Assembly: GCF_000314855.2 (NCBI RefSeq)
Contig: NZ_KB233222.1
Location: 1,808,774 to 1,872,773 of the forward strand
Direction: 5' to 3'
Length of the DNA stretch: 64,000 nt
DNA from: Providencia burhodogranariea DSM 19968
GTDB lineage: Bacteria; Pseudomonadota; Gammaproteobacteria; Enterobacterales; Enterobacteriaceae
The translations under genes were made by a program, and so were the position numbers. Below are positions 8,453 to 18,688 of this stretch, one piece after another (the first letter of the stretch is position 1; every line of letters starts with the position of its first letter). The notes beneath the pieces are model-generated. The model was not told the origin of the DNA and made no database searches. It worked only from the letters and a program-made list of their open reading frames with translations.

Positions 8453-9535
8453 CTATTCACCACAGCTTTCTCGTAAAATACGCATTATTGTTTCAGTACC
8501 ACTGCGGTTAGGATTAATACGGATCATTCGCTGCTCAAACTCTGGTGAGGCTTCTAGGAATGTACCTGACAATCGGTAAAATAAAGGGGGAATTTCAAAG
8601 CGTGATTCGGCCCCTACCGGGTAAGGTAATGCCCCCAATTCTTTTGCTTTAACAAGCACTTGCTTAGCAATAGGTTGATTAAATTCAACTAATAATACTT
8701 TCGATTGCGCATTTGCTAGGAAAGCGTGTTTTACGGCACTTATTTCCCCTTGGTTCAACCTTACCACCAGCTCATCATTAACCCTAGCTTGAACAGCATG
8801 AGTCACTGGGGAAAAAACTAAGCCACGCAACATTTCCATTGCCTGATAACCTTGAATTTGGCTACCACCTGAATACATCGATGCTCGTATTTTACTTATC
8901 CATTGCTGCTTTCCAACAATCACCCCAACCCCCGCAGGCCCTAGTAACTTAAAACTGGAGAAGGTAGACAGTGACGCCTTGGCTTCACACCCTATGAGGG
9001 GGACTTTCATCACCGCATAATTGTCATCAATAATTGTTGGAATATCATTTTCATTCATCAGTTCAATAATGTCGGCAAGATGATACCAATCATCTATTTT
9101 TTGGCGCGTATGCTGTATCAGGCACGCTTGGGGTCGACGAGCCATAATCACCCTTTTAATATCTGCAAGTTGATTAAAATCGGCTAAGATCACTTGGATA
9201 CCCATTTGCTCAATCGAAACACGGGTTGTCGGATAAATTGGCGCATTATGTACTAATAACGTTTCACTTGGTTTGAGCATGGCCGCTAATCCAGCTCTTA
9301 ATGCTCCTGTTCCTGCTCCGCCAACTAAAGCCGCTGCTTCAGCACTGAAAAAATCGGCTAAAACGCGCTCTACGCGTTGTGTGATTTGAGGTTGATTAAG
9401 TCCAGGCACCAACCCCAAATCACCTTGCGTGAGAAAATCACTACCCGGAAAATGCTGACAAATAATATCAACCAAACGAAATTGTTTTTGTTGAGCCTGC
9501 TCCATCGTCATGCTTTGTAACGGGTAAGTTTTCAT
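8453..9535 (-). CDS. yhfS: YhfS-like PLP-dependent aminotransferase-fold enzyme
   Basis: This 360-residue cytosolic enzyme has the fold-type I PLP layout. A Gly-rich phosphate-binding loop (GGAGTGALRAGL) lies near residue 77. An Asp that would contact the pyridine nitrogen is in TIIDDNYAV near residue 168. The Schiff-base Lys is in STFSSFKLLGPAGVG near residue 190. Length matches E. coli YhfS (361). It is the last gene of the cluster; 28 bases separate it from yhfT, and a hairpin follows at 8406-8430. Substrate is unknown: the family resembles cystathionine-lyase and selenocysteine-synthase-like enzymes more than true transaminases. Confidence 0.85.
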   Translation of the reverse strand: MKTYPLQSMTMEQAQQKQFRLVDIICQHFPGSDFLTQGDLGLVPGLNQPQITQRVERVLADFFSAEAAALVGGAGTGALRAGLAAMLKPSETLLVHNAPIYPTTRVSIEQMGIQVILADFNQLADIKRVIMARRPQACLIQHTRQKIDDWYHLADIIELMNENDIPTIIDDNYAVMKVPLIGCEAKASLSTFSSFKLLGPAGVGVIVGKQQWISKIRASMYSGGSQIQGYQAMEMLRGLVFSPVTHAVQARVNDELVVRLNQGEISAVKHAFLANAQSKVLLVEFNQPIAKQVLVKAKELGALPYPVGAESRFEIPPLFYRLSGTFLEASPEFEQRMIRINPNRSGTETIMRILRESCGE

Positions 9536-9563
9536 TTTATTTCTCTTTTAAAAATTATTTGGA

Positions 9564-10913
9564 TTAACTTAAACCAACGAGATGAATAATATTGGCAAGG
9601 ATCCCCACCGCAATAGTGGCTATTGGTCCGATTGCCATCTCAACAAGCGGTCGTTTCGAGGTTCGGTTCAACAGATAAATTCCTGCAACAACCATAAAAC
9701 CCATTCCCGGTAAAATTGCGTTTGATGCAATCATACCGCCGACTAATAATGAAATTTCAAGCATACGAGTGATCGCTGTACGGATGTGATCACCGCAAGC
9801 TTTAACGCCTGGGTATTTATCAAGCCATATTGCAATTTTCGCCAGCATGATAATTTCTAAGAACATAATCACACAGCCCGCAATGAATGCTATCCATGGA
9901 TTGTTAGTTGCTAATCCAGCAACAAAAACAAATTTCATGCCATCAGGACTATAAACCCCTGTTGCAATCGCCGTTGTTCCAACCAAAGGTACAAAACTGA
10001 TAGCACGCGCTAATGCCACTAGCATTGCACTCGATTGCTCTCCTTGAGCCATTAATTGCAACGAAACAGGGCCTTCGGCTAACAAACTAAATGACATCGT
10101 CGCAGCGACCGCAGTCAAACCACCACTGAGAACCAGTAACCATCTATTTTTCTGAATACGGGCAATACGGCTTGAGAACAGGCCAACCAACATCTCATTG
10201 GCACCTTTTTGTGTATCATCTGTAGTTTGCGGAGGACGTTCTTTCATCGCGAAATAGAACATTGCTACCATGCCCAATAATAATGCAGTTCCATTAGGAT
10301 CGAGTTTTACTGGTTTTTCAATCAATCCACCAAATGTCAACGTACCAACTGATTGTGTTCCCAAATAGCCAATAAGCGTCGCGACAAGAACCCAAATTCC
10401 CTTACGATAACCATACTGATAACCGACCACAACAGCAGGAAACAGTGAAAAACAGACCACTATCGGGTCACCAACTTTGCTCAGGTTATTCATAAAATCA
10501 ACCGGCAATCTTGAGAAAATCTCCACAACTGAGCGTAAACCGGTCAGTAAAGCAATGGCATAAAACGCCCCGATAATGCCAGATAAAATAAACCCTTTTT
10601 TACTATCAGCACACCAAATACCGATAACATCAGTTCCAAGGAGTAAGCTATGAACAAGGATAATAGGAGCTGCTAACGAAAATGGAATACCAAAACCAAT
10701 AATTAAACCAAAGCTTAAGGCAAAACTAGTTGCTGCCAGTGCCTTTCTGCTCATACGACCTTCCAAGTACTCAGGGATCAAAGGCCGTAATCCATCATGA
10801 AAAACCGCAATTCCTCGGTTCGCCATCATGGCTGAAATTGCACCAATTACAGCAAGTAATATTGCCTTTAACGGATCAATTTCAATAAGTCGCAATAAAA
10901 AGTCTTGTGCCAT
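9564..10913 (-). CDS. yhfT: YhfT-like multispanning transport protein
   Basis: This 449-residue inner-membrane protein has about eleven hydrophobic segments and two Gly-rich halves (for example GFGIPFSLAAPIILVHSLLL and GGMIASNAILPGMGFMVVAG). It corresponds to E. coli YhfT, whose substrate is not known. It lies between the DUF2620 gene and the PLP enzyme, so it probably imports the compound processed by the cluster. The gap to yhfU is 11 bases. Identification rests on sequence resemblance and the fully conserved gene order. Confidence 0.85.
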   Translation of the reverse strand: MAQDFLLRLIEIDPLKAILLAVIGAISAMMANRGIAVFHDGLRPLIPEYLEGRMSRKALAATSFALSFGLIIGFGIPFSLAAPIILVHSLLLGTDVIGIWCADSKKGFILSGIIGAFYAIALLTGLRSVVEIFSRLPVDFMNNLSKVGDPIVVCFSLFPAVVVGYQYGYRKGIWVLVATLIGYLGTQSVGTLTFGGLIEKPVKLDPNGTALLLGMVAMFYFAMKERPPQTTDDTQKGANEMLVGLFSSRIARIQKNRWLLVLSGGLTAVAATMSFSLLAEGPVSLQLMAQGEQSSAMLVALARAISFVPLVGTTAIATGVYSPDGMKFVFVAGLATNNPWIAFIAGCVIMFLEIIMLAKIAIWLDKYPGVKACGDHIRTAITRMLEISLLVGGMIASNAILPGMGFMVVAGIYLLNRTSKRPLVEMAIGPIATIAVGILANIIHLVGLS

Positions 10914-10924
10914 AATGCTACCCC

Positions 10925-11287
10925 CTACTCAGAGAAAATAGCCTTGATAATGACAGGTACAACAACATCAGCATCTTGTCCTGTAAAACCAAACGCTTTT
11001 TTGCCATTTTTGACATGTGCAATAATTTCATCATCAGATAAAATTTTGCCCGGCATACCCACTGTCGCGCATGACTGCATACCAACAATAGCAATGGCCA
11101 TTGCCAGCGCACCGCCACCACCTGTATTACAAGCACCGAGATAATAGTCTACGATGCCATTTTTCAGCGCCATTGCAGCCTCTATATCATTCATGACAAC
11201 AACAGATTGTGCTTTATCACCTGCAAGTATACGAATTGCGTCTGCAATTTTTTCTTTTTCAATTTGACCACCAACGACGAATTTCAT
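10925..11287 (-). CDS. yhfU: YhfU (DUF2620) small protein
   Basis: A 120-residue soluble protein with a Rossmann-like start (MKFVVGGQIEKEKIADAI), a Gly-rich core (YYLGACNTGGGGALAMAIAI) and the ending AFGFTGQDADVVVPVIIKAI. It has no signal peptide and no convincing membrane span. It matches the E. coli YhfU family in length (117) and position. No biochemical role is known. It might be a binding or regulatory subunit for the neighbouring transporter YhfT, but that is only inferred from adjacency. Confidence 0.8.
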   Translation of the reverse strand: MKFVVGGQIEKEKIADAIRILAGDKAQSVVVMNDIEAAMALKNGIVDYYLGACNTGGGGALAMAIAIVGMQSCATVGMPGKILSDDEIIAHVKNGKKAFGFTGQDADVVVPVIIKAIFSE

Positions 11288-11305
11288 AGTTCCATCCTTC
11301 TATTT

Positions 11306-12202
11306 TTATTTATGATTGTGATTAAAGAATTGAATTGGGTTATCACGTAGCATTAACTCAACATCTTGCTGAGTAAAACCCGCGTTTATTAACATAGGGA
11401 CAAAAGTTGTTATTAAATAATCAAAACCGATACCGCCATTAGCTTTCAAATGAGAGCGTCGAGTGATATCCATGGACAGCATTACTCGGCCTAAAAATCC
11501 TTTTGATTTGACCACATTCAGCATCTCAATCCGTTTTTCATCAGGGTAGTAATCATTCTTTCCGATAGTATCGAACTGCACCCAGCTCCCTTCTTCGAGC
11601 ACAGGTAAAATGGTGTCTAGATTGTCTTTCAAATCACAATGACCAATCACCACGCTTTCTGGTGAAACACCAAATTGCTTTAACATGACTAATTGCTCAT
11701 ACCCCATTGTGCTTAAGGTCGTATGAGTCGAGATCGGGCGTCCTGTTTCGCGACTAGCCATTGCTGCGGCTTCAAAAACTTTGCGCTCATCATCGGTAAT
11801 TTTTTGAAAACTAGAGCCAATTTCAGCAATAACACCCGCTTTTAACTCGGTACCATCAATGCCTATTTGAATTTCATCAATCATCTCTTGAGCTATCTGT
11901 TTCACACTCAAGGATTTGACGATATCGGGATAAAATTTCTGCTGATAATATCCCGTTGATGCGACAATATTCATTTTACTATCACGCATAATATCTAACA
12001 TAAACTGAGGGTTACGCCCCATATAACGATTAGTCACTTCAATAATATTGCGTACACCAAGATCATATAGATGCACCATTTCAGCCACTAACAACGGGTA
12101 TTGATCTAAGCGGCAATCAATATTGTTTTTTTCACCGGATAAATCGATATGCAGATGCTCATGTGCGTAGGTATAACCCTTTGGATCAATGTAGTTATTC
12201 AT
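11306..12202 (-). CDS. php: Php, phosphotriesterase homology protein (metal-dependent hydrolase)
   Basis: This 298-residue amidohydrolase-superfamily TIM barrel has its metal ligands in order: HxH in AHEHLHID near residue 14, Glu in GVIAEIGSS (taking the place of the carboxylated Lys of phosphotriesterase), His in ISTHTTLS, His in VVIGHCDL and Asp in LSMDITR. It likely hydrolyses a lactone or phosphorylated sugar derivative in the cytoplasm; true phosphotriesterase activity is not expected of E. coli Php. It overlaps the end of yhfW by 8 bases, so the two are translationally coupled. Confidence 0.88.
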   Translation of the reverse strand: MNNYIDPKGYTYAHEHLHIDLSGEKNNIDCRLDQYPLLVAEMVHLYDLGVRNIIEVTNRYMGRNPQFMLDIMRDSKMNIVASTGYYQQKFYPDIVKSLSVKQIAQEMIDEIQIGIDGTELKAGVIAEIGSSFQKITDDERKVFEAAAMASRETGRPISTHTTLSTMGYEQLVMLKQFGVSPESVVIGHCDLKDNLDTILPVLEEGSWVQFDTIGKNDYYPDEKRIEMLNVVKSKGFLGRVMLSMDITRRSHLKANGGIGFDYLITTFVPMLINAGFTQQDVELMLRDNPIQFFNHNHK

Positions 12203-13433
12203 CTTCTTTTCCCTGTTGCCGTGCCTGCATTAGTGGCAAAAATGAAGTGCCATTTTGTGGCGGCTCAGCGTGGAAAAAGTCACATACCGTTGCGCCGACA
12301 TCGGACAGTGTTGCCCGATGACCAAGATTAACGCCTTGAATTCCCGGCTGGTAAACTAATAAAGGCACTTTTTCACGAGTATGTTTACTGTGGCCAATAG
12401 TTGGGTCATTTCCATGATCAGCCATAACCACCAAGCAATCTTCTGAGGTCATTACGTCAATAATTCGCGCTAGATTGTTATCGACAATGACTAAGCAATC
12501 AGCATAACGTTCAACACTTTGTGCATGACCGGAGAGATCAGTTTCCTGAATATTGGTACAAATAAATCGCGAACCCGCTTTGCGCATTTCATCAAAGGTA
12601 AGATCCAAAATAGTTTGTGAATCCACTAAATTTTTGTAGTTAGTTCCATAAGAGTTTTCAACGATATCGGCTACTTTGCCAATTAATACCGTTTGAATTT
12701 CTTTCTTGGCTAATTTTTCCGGTACTTGGTTTTGGCTATCAACACCATAACCCATATGAATAACCTGAAATCCGTTATCATATGCGCCTGATTTAGGTGT
12801 ATTAATACCAATATAACGACCCTCTTTTTTTTCGACTGCATCGTGTATTTGTTGGCTTGATGACATTAAGCCTCCAAAGGCAATCACCCTATCCACCTTC
12901 ACATTCTGACGAACGATCAAGCCAATTTTGCGCACCGTATCAAAGCTAATCTCAGTTAAATTAGCTGTAATATTAAACACTTGACCTAAATCTGCCTCGA
13001 GATTATCGCCAATCGCAACATGTTGATTAACACAGAGGTATTGCAGTGGCTCATCACCTTTTCGACTTACGCGATAGCCAGCCTCTAACAAAGCTGCTTC
13101 AACATCAGCGAGCACAGCAGAAAATGGAATACGCAATGGCATTTTTGGTCGGGTCCCCATAATTTCCTGATGTCCCATAAAAGTATCGCCACCATCATGT
13201 TGAAGGTCAGCCGTACCCGTATTCGCTACATTAGAAAATCCAATATTATTTACCTTAAAACCAAGAGTATTGACGATACCGAGTTTTTCTAGTGTAGGAA
13301 GCTGGAGATCAGGTTTGCACTCAAAGATGTGCCCACACGTATTAGCACCAATATCTTGCGAGCGGACTAACGGCACATCATCCATGTAGCCAACACCAAA
13401 ACTATCAATGACAAGAACTAAGAATTTAGCCAA
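12195..13433 (-). CDS. yhfW: YhfW, phosphopentomutase-like metalloenzyme
   Basis: 412 residues of the alkaline phosphatase/phosphopentomutase superfamily. The N-terminal metal site is [13 protein letters not shown] with NTCGHIFE. A conserved [17 protein letters not shown] lies in the cap region near residue 80. The C-terminal metal site is [18 protein letters not shown]. It would move a phosphate on a pentose- or deoxypentose-like substrate using Mn2+. It overlaps yhfX by 8 bases and php by 8 bases. Compared with DeoB the sequence is divergent, so the substrate may not be a normal pentose phosphate. Confidence 0.88.
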   Translation of the reverse strand: MAKFLVLVIDSFGVGYMDDVPLVRSQDIGANTCGHIFECKPDLQLPTLEKLGIVNTLGFKVNNIGFSNVANTGTADLQHDGGDTFMGHQEIMGTRPKMPLRIPFSAVLADVEAALLEAGYRVSRKGDEPLQYLCVNQHVAIGDNLEADLGQVFNITANLTEISFDTVRKIGLIVRQNVKVDRVIAFGGLMSSSQQIHDAVEKKEGRYIGINTPKSGAYDNGFQVIHMGYGVDSQNQVPEKLAKKEIQTVLIGKVADIVENSYGTNYKNLVDSQTILDLTFDEMRKAGSRFICTNIQETDLSGHAQSVERYADCLVIVDNNLARIIDVMTSEDCLVVMADHGNDPTIGHSKHTREKVPLLVYQPGIQGVNLGHRATLSDVGATVCDFFHAEPPQNGTSFLPLMQARQQGKEDE

Positions 13434-14598
13434 GATAACTCTCCTTTATCCATTGCCCCTGACTGTTGTAAATACCTTCTAATTTAGGTGTTCCTTGAGA
13501 AATACCTGAAATCAGAACAACATCACTACGGGTTACGAAAATTTGAGTGCGAAAACACATCACAACCGCAGAGCCAACGGGATATTGACCTGCAAGAGGA
13601 ATGTGGTAATCAATACAAGAACTGTCTATAGGTAGAATACTGGCACTGTGATACTGATTATCTGCGGTGAACACCAATGCGTTATGTGCATTCCCGCGGC
13701 GATAATAACCACCGCCAAAACAATAAGTATTCCCCGCAAATTGATGAGAAACTTCAGTCAGATAAACCATTGCAATCTTTTCAGGTTGCGTACCAGATTG
13801 ATTTGCCGGAATAGTGCCGGTAAAAGCATGACCCGGCTCAGTATGGGTAATACCATGTTGCGCTAATAGGGGGAACGTGCTGATGCTCGAAGCTGATGGG
13901 CCATTGACTTGTAAGACATCAATATCCAGTAACCTTAGTGCTTGAGCAGCATCCGTTAAGGTTTGAAGATTTGAGGTAATTTGCGTAATTTGTTGTTGTT
14001 CATTCCATAAAAGGCATGGAAAGTGAGTAACACCAACAATTTTAATCCCTGATAATTTATTTATTGCATCAACAGTTTGTTCAATCTGATTAAAATCAAA
14101 ACCGGCTTCTTGCCCCGGATAAAGATTATCGCCTTCACGAATAAACTTCAGTAAAACGGGTTGAACATAATTTAAAGCCAGCGCTGTTTCGCTAATTTTG
14201 GCGGCTTTTTCTAATGAAAAAAGCGTTATTACCTCAGGTTGTGCCTGTAATATAGGCTTTATCAGCTTATCGGGTATTTGAACTAAATGACCGAGATGAC
14301 ACAATGGAATTTGGTGTTCAATAAGGATATTTGCCTCTTTAAAATCGACAGCAACAACCCCTCGATAGCCTAAATCGATTAATTTTTTAACCAAAAATGG
14401 ATTACGCCCAATTTGCTTGCTCATTAAATAGAGTTCAATGCTATTGGCTTGCCCAGCAGCGAGTAATTGACGGCCATTATCAATAAACTGGTCGACATCA
14501 ATCACATAACTATCAGGCAAGATCTCTCCTCGCTGCCAGAAATGTATCGCGGCCTCAATGAGCTTTGAATTTTGTTTTTTTAATGCCTCAATGAACAT
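13426..14598 (-). CDS. yhfX: YhfX, alanine-racemase-fold PLP enzyme
   Basis: A 390-residue fold-type III PLP protein. The probable Schiff-base Lys is in [13 protein letters not shown] near residue 61, after which the barrel continues ([27 protein letters not shown] near the C-terminal beta domain). A conserved [13 protein letters not shown] precedes the Cys/Gly-rich [11 protein letters not shown]. It could racemise or epimerise an amino compound. With YhfS it gives the cluster two unrelated PLP enzymes. It starts about 75 bases after yhfY and overlaps yhfW. Confidence 0.85.
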   Translation of the reverse strand: MFIEALKKQNSKLIEAAIHFWQRGEILPDSYVIDVDQFIDNGRQLLAAGQANSIELYLMSKQIGRNPFLVKKLIDLGYRGVVAVDFKEANILIEHQIPLCHLGHLVQIPDKLIKPILQAQPEVITLFSLEKAAKISETALALNYVQPVLLKFIREGDNLYPGQEAGFDFNQIEQTVDAINKLSGIKIVGVTHFPCLLWNEQQQITQITSNLQTLTDAAQALRLLDIDVLQVNGPSASSISTFPLLAQHGITHTEPGHAFTGTIPANQSGTQPEKIAMVYLTEVSHQFAGNTYCFGGGYYRRGNAHNALVFTADNQYHSASILPIDSSCIDYHIPLAGQYPVGSAVVMCFRTQIFVTRSDVVLISGISQGTPKLEGIYNSQGQWIKESYLG

Positions 14599-14672
14599 AC
14601 ATTTCCCTTTTGTGATAACGTCGAAATACTCACTTTAAATATTCAAAATATTGAACATTTAATATCAAAAAA

Positions 14673-15032
14673 TTAGGCATGCTCGTTTGCAAGTATCAAA
14701 CTATAGATATTGACCAATAAATACCCTTCTTCTGCCGGATCGAGAGTAACTTGAAAATGGTTAATTAATGATTGATGTATTTCCTTAATTTTCAGGTAAT
14801 TATCCGCATTTTTGATCTCATCAAGAATGTCATCATCGATGGATTCGATTTTTTCACCTCGGCGAGAACGCATTAATGCACTCGCCATATGAGTCAATGC
14901 CATATTACCTTGAGAATGACGAATCGATATTTGCCAATCACTCTCTAAAATCGAAATCACCTGTAACATGCCATCGTGAATATCTTGGTCAATCACGCCA
15001 CCTTGCAATAAAATGGCTAATCGCTGCTCCAT
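14673..15032 (-). CDS. yhfY: YhfY, PRD-domain protein
   Basis: A 119-residue protein consisting of a single PTS-regulation-domain-like helical bundle. The His residues typical of such domains appear in SIRHSQGNMALTHMA and the C-terminal Glu/Asn stretch. AGGAG lies 9 bases before the ATG. A free-standing PRD without a DNA-binding domain suggests control through a partner, possibly YhfZ just upstream. No phosphorylation data are available, so regulation by PTS phosphate is only a family-based guess. Confidence 0.8.
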   Translation of the reverse strand: MEQRLAILLQGGVIDQDIHDGMLQVISILESDWQISIRHSQGNMALTHMASALMRSRRGEKIESIDDDILDEIKNADNYLKIKEIHQSLINHFQVTLDPAEEGYLLVNIYSLILANEHA

Positions 15033-15056
15033 ACTTCACGGCTCCTGTGGTTCTAT

Positions 15057-15977
15057 TCAATAAACTGGCTCAATTACCCCATCAATTACATGTTTCTGAT
15101 GAGCTAACAATGCATTTGGATCAATCATTGTGGTAATGAGTTGCTGTAACTGTATATCGTCTTTACGAGTCAAAATGACCGCTTCTGATGCTTTATAAAA
15201 ATAGTCATGATTTAAATTTTTATCATCAACAAGGGATTGTGTTGTTAAGCCTAACTGTTCTAACTCTTTGCCCTGCCCGACGTTCCAAATTGCCGCATCA
15301 ATTTCACCACTGACAATTTTGTTAAGGCACTCATGATATGAAACATCAACAAAATCATAATTACCGCCAGTACTCCATTGCTCTGTTATGATTTTTTGGT
15401 CTGTTGATGTGCTATCAACACCAACTCGTCGGATATCATTTAATGCACCTTGCCGATAAATCAGCTTATGTCCTTCAGCGTAGCTATACTTCCCCAGCGC
15501 TAACGCAATATGAACATTATGTTCAATCAAATGCTGCTCAGCTGCTAAACGCGAAGTTACAGCGAGGTCATAAACGCCATTTTCTAAACATTCAATACGA
15601 ATATCGGACCCTCGCATATGTGCAAAATAAAAAGGAATATCTAAAAATTGAGTCTTCAAACCACTTGCTAATCCCTCATAAACTCTTGCATATGGGAGAG
15701 GCATTGCGCAAACAATATTCCCAATATTTGCAAATTTAATCAGCAGCTTATGATCAATCATAGCAATAAAACTACCATTTCGTCCCCGGCGTTCGATATT
15801 AATTGCGCCAAGAGCCTCTAATGACTTCAATGCTGATTGCATTAATCCGACTGATAAATCACAATCTTTCGCTAACTCACCAATGGTTTTAAGACGGCAT
15901 CCTTTTTCCAAAACCAGTAAATAACGAGAAAGATAGGACTGGGCAATACCTTCTTTTTTTATAAATGCTTGGCTCAT
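15057..15977 (-). CDS. yhfZ: YhfZ, GntR-like transcriptional regulator with ligand-binding domain
   Basis: 306 residues from the chosen ATG. The N-terminal winged helix spans about residues 20-75 (KTIGELAKDCDLSVGLMQSALKSLE, then the wing RRGRNGSFIA). The C-terminal two-thirds resembles a periplasmic-binding-protein-like sensor (ending LLAHQKHVIDGVIEPVY). The start MSQAFIKKEG aligns with MSRTFIKKEG of E. coli YhfZ, so the 24 extra residues of the longer frame were dropped. First gene of the eight-gene minus-strand cluster and the likely regulator of it. Confidence 0.88.
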   Translation of the reverse strand: MSQAFIKKEGIAQSYLSRYLLVLEKGCRLKTIGELAKDCDLSVGLMQSALKSLEALGAINIERRGRNGSFIAMIDHKLLIKFANIGNIVCAMPLPYARVYEGLASGLKTQFLDIPFYFAHMRGSDIRIECLENGVYDLAVTSRLAAEQHLIEHNVHIALALGKYSYAEGHKLIYRQGALNDIRRVGVDSTSTDQKIITEQWSTGGNYDFVDVSYHECLNKIVSGEIDAAIWNVGQGKELEQLGLTTQSLVDDKNLNHDYFYKASEAVILTRKDDIQLQQLITTMIDPNALLAHQKHVIDGVIEPVY

Positions 15978-16328
15978 AATTTTTTCAGTAACTATCAATA
16001 AATTTATCTTCATTAATTTGAATATAAATTGCAACGTAATAAATATCAATTAGTGACTCATATCACGGAGCATGGTATTTTCATGAGTTTGAATTAGCTT
16101 TCGATGAATAATCTAACTTTAATTAAATTCTTGATTATAAAACTTGATAGCTAGCGCCTTTATGACGTTAATCGAAATAAAATAACATACTTAATTTCAG
16201 AACCTATAAAAATGATGTGTTGTTGAAACGCACTTTTGCGGCTCAACAACACTAGCTAAGCATAATTTTGGAATACCGTAGAGCTAGAGACTCTAACAAC
16301 ATAACAAAGCGCTTATTGAATATACAGG
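15978..16328. other. Spacer with a 38-base imperfect palindrome
   Basis: Between yhfZ and the next gene. TGTGTTGTTGA (16216-16226) pairs perfectly with TCAACAACACA (16243-16253). Inside it CGCA (16229-16232) pairs with TGCG (16237-16240). No U tract follows on either strand. It may be an operator, an mRNA processing hairpin or a repeat; the rest shows no gene. Confidence 0.4.
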
Positions 16329-17084
16329 CTATTGTTTATTTTGCTTCGTAGCCAGTTTTGATAAAATATCAGCTAATGCTACCTGATAATGACGTCCTTC
16401 AATCATGCCTTTTCGGAATGTACATTTCCTGTCAACGCCTGCAGATTTGATGTGCAGCTTAAAAAGGCTCTTGCTTTCTTTAATCAACGAAACATCATTT
16501 AATGGGATCATGTAAGTATCAGCATAGAGTGATGGCGTGATAATTAGTTGATCCTTCACGATACCAACCATGATACGATCTTTTAAACGGAAAGAATTAC
16601 ACAGTGCGACTAGACCTACACCTGCAAATAACCAACCCATGCTCAAACCAATAAAGCCAATAAATAAACCCAGCACAATATAGACTATACCCAACATAGT
16701 TAGCTGGGATGACTTGAAATTAAGACTGATATCTGTAGGTTGTTTATCGAATATAGCAAAATTTTTATTGCGATATGTTTCATAACTGTAAAAATATCCG
16801 GTCATAAATATCAAACTCAATGGCAACATAACAATTGAGCCAATAATTGCTAGAGTTAGCCCGAGCTTAGGCATTTTAAACAACACGGGAAGACTAATAA
16901 TTTGCATGATAATAGAAATGCAAAATGGAATTACCATGAACGAAAGTATATTAACTAAGTCTCTTTCGGGATAAGTCAATTCACCCGTAATCTCATTGAA
17001 TGACGATGTAAAGTACCAAATACTTACTAAAAGAAGAATATTAACGATCAAACCAATCCAAACTAAAACGCTAAATCTTTTCAT
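16329..17084 (-). CDS. Hypothetical membrane protein with cytosolic PH-like domain
   Basis: I do not recognise this 251-residue protein. Five hydrophobic segments can be seen: residues 6-26, 45-66, 72-97, and a pair around 128-165. They are followed by a hydrophilic beta-rich C-terminal domain (GIVKDQLIITPSLYADTYMIPLNDVSLIKE), suggestive of a PH-like or YcxB-like fold. It is a monocistronic unit with spacers of several hundred bases on both sides. No enzymatic motif is present. Confidence 0.65.
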   Translation of the reverse strand: MKRFSVLVWIGLIVNILLLVSIWYFTSSFNEITGELTYPERDLVNILSFMVIPFCISIIMQIISLPVLFKMPKLGLTLAIIGSIVMLPLSLIFMTGYFYSYETYRNKNFAIFDKQPTDISLNFKSSQLTMLGIVYIVLGLFIGFIGLSMGWLFAGVGLVALCNSFRLKDRIMVGIVKDQLIITPSLYADTYMIPLNDVSLIKESKSLFKLHIKSAGVDRKCTFRKGMIEGRHYQVALADILSKLATKQNKQ

Positions 17085-17493
17085 TTAAACATTATCCTGT
17101 TAATCATGTAATCCTCTATCAGCAATATGGCCTTATTTATCATATACCAACTCCTTGAGTGCGGGTATGTGATGTCAGACTTAACCAACTCAAAATTCTC
17201 ACCAAAACATATTCACATTATAAAATAAACAACACGATGTTCAGTTCATTCAATAGCTTTTAGCTATTTCAAACCATGCTAGTTATTCAACATAACTCTT
17301 TGAATGATTTATGCTCTCTATCTGACTTTTTATTTAATTCACAGAATCATTTAGGAGTGATAGAAAACACAAACCAAAAAAGCTACCCGAATAATAGTTT
17401 TAATACCCTTCATCGAAATAGCTTCAATTAATATTCAGGTGCCTTCTAAGATTACTTAACTTAGATCGTCAATAATCCACTCAGTTTAGCTGA
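17085..17493. other. AT-rich spacer without a recognised feature
   Basis: About 410 bases between two minus-strand genes. No reading frame, tRNA or strong hairpin stands out apart from the terminator-like structure at its left end as transcribed from the lipoprotein side. Confidence 0.4.
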
Positions 17494-17526
17494 GAAGCAA
17501 AAAAGCACCTTAAGCCTATAGCTTAA
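17494..17526 (-). terminator. Weak terminator at the lipoprotein stop codon
   Basis: On the minus strand TTAAGC and GCTTAA (within 17510-17526) pair and are followed by GGTGC and six T. The stem overlaps the stop codon and is short, so efficiency is uncertain. Confidence 0.45.
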
Positions 17527-18029
17527 AACCCATTTTGCTTACACACTTCTGCATTCGCATTAAGAGTAAATAAAATATGATTCGGATAGTTATCGTAATA
17601 CTGATGAACCTCTTCTAACCCTTTCTCTTGTGCTAAAGCAACTGTTTTTAGTGAGCAAGTTCTATAAGCTAAATCTTTTTGCATTGTTTGCTGATATTTT
17701 TCTTTTTTAGATGGTGACAATTTTAACCATTCATCAGTTAGAGCATAGTCATAGATGACTTTATTTCCTTGAGCCCTAACATCGTGAATATAAAGATAAT
17801 CGCTTACCTTCATTGGGGATTGCCCATTCATTCTTCCTTTGTCCATTTTGGCACCAAGCTCAGCAATTTCATTCACACTTAATTTATCAAATCTTTCTTT
17901 ATAACCTGCAATATAACTTGGACTTTGATAGTACTGCTCAGCATAAGCCTGTTTGAGTTCTTGATCTGTCATTGCACAGCTAGTGACCAATAAACAAGAT
18001 ACTACCGTTAATATTTTCTTCACATCCAA
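17523..18029 (-). CDS. Hypothetical lipoprotein
   Basis: The 168-residue precursor begins MDVKKILTVVSCLLVTSC. The lipobox LVTSC predicts lipidation at Cys18, with Ala then Met at +2 and +3, so outer-membrane targeting is likely. The mature part is charged and helical (DQELKQAYAEQYYQSP, then LSPSKKEKYQQTMQKDLAY) and contains two further Cys residues. No family recognised. AAGGG lies 4 bases before the ATG. Confidence 0.7.
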   Translation of the reverse strand: MDVKKILTVVSCLLVTSCAMTDQELKQAYAEQYYQSPSYIAGYKERFDKLSVNEIAELGAKMDKGRMNGQSPMKVSDYLYIHDVRAQGNKVIYDYALTDEWLKLSPSKKEKYQQTMQKDLAYRTCSLKTVALAQEKGLEEVHQYYDNYPNHILFTLNANAEVCKQNGF

Positions 18030-18641
18030 CCCTTAAACTAAACTGTTGATTTATGGTTACTTAGCACAACGTTAACCTGAGTTTCATCTTTTTGCATGAG
18101 TAATATTCCGAAATGTATATAACTGCTATGAATTACTTATTAATTTAACTTAATGTGAATTTTAGCGTGATGACTATTCTGATTAAATTTAGTTAAGTCA
18201 CAATTTTGAGTGTGAGATATAAATGGCTAATGGCGAGGAAAATTCAATTATAGAATTTTCTTGAAAGAAAGTTGTAACATTTAAAACTGAACCTTCATTA
18301 CCGATTTCTTCTAGTTAATATTTACTTATGTAAAATGGAATCATAAGATTAATTATATTTCAGCTTATCAGAATTATTAAATATGAAAAATAAACAGATG
18401 AGGTTTATGTTACTAAGGTGAGATAAAAAGAAAATATATTAATATTAAGGCTGTATCTATTAGATACTAGCATCAGACTATAATGAAGCATGTCCCCATA
18501 AGTTATAAATAAATGTTATTTTCTGATATAAAAAACATCATTAATAATGTGTATTTTAATATAATTAATTGACTACTAAAAATTAGAATTACGTAATGCT
18601 TACAGAATATTTAATGAGATTAATTTTTAATTATATTAAAT
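18030..18641. other. Very AT-rich spacer
   Basis: About 610 bases before the lipoprotein gene. No open frame of convincing composition, no tRNA and no inverted repeat of note was found by eye. It presumably contains the lipoprotein promoter. Confidence 0.4.
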
Positions 18642-18667
18642 AAAACCCTATGTTGTCATAGGGTTTT
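18642..18667. terminator. Bidirectional rho-independent terminator
   Basis: AAAACCCTATG (18642-18652) pairs with CATAGGGTTTT (18657-18667) around the loop TTGT. An A run on one side and a T run on the other serve both strands. It should end the small secreted-protein gene just to the right. Confidence 0.85.
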
Positions 18668-18688
18668 AACACATTACAGATAATTTAA

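Noticed and set aside
11306-12202. True phosphotriesterase annotation for php
   Set aside because: A Glu replaces the bridging carboxylated Lys and the gene sits in the yhf cluster, so organophosphate hydrolysis should not be claimed.
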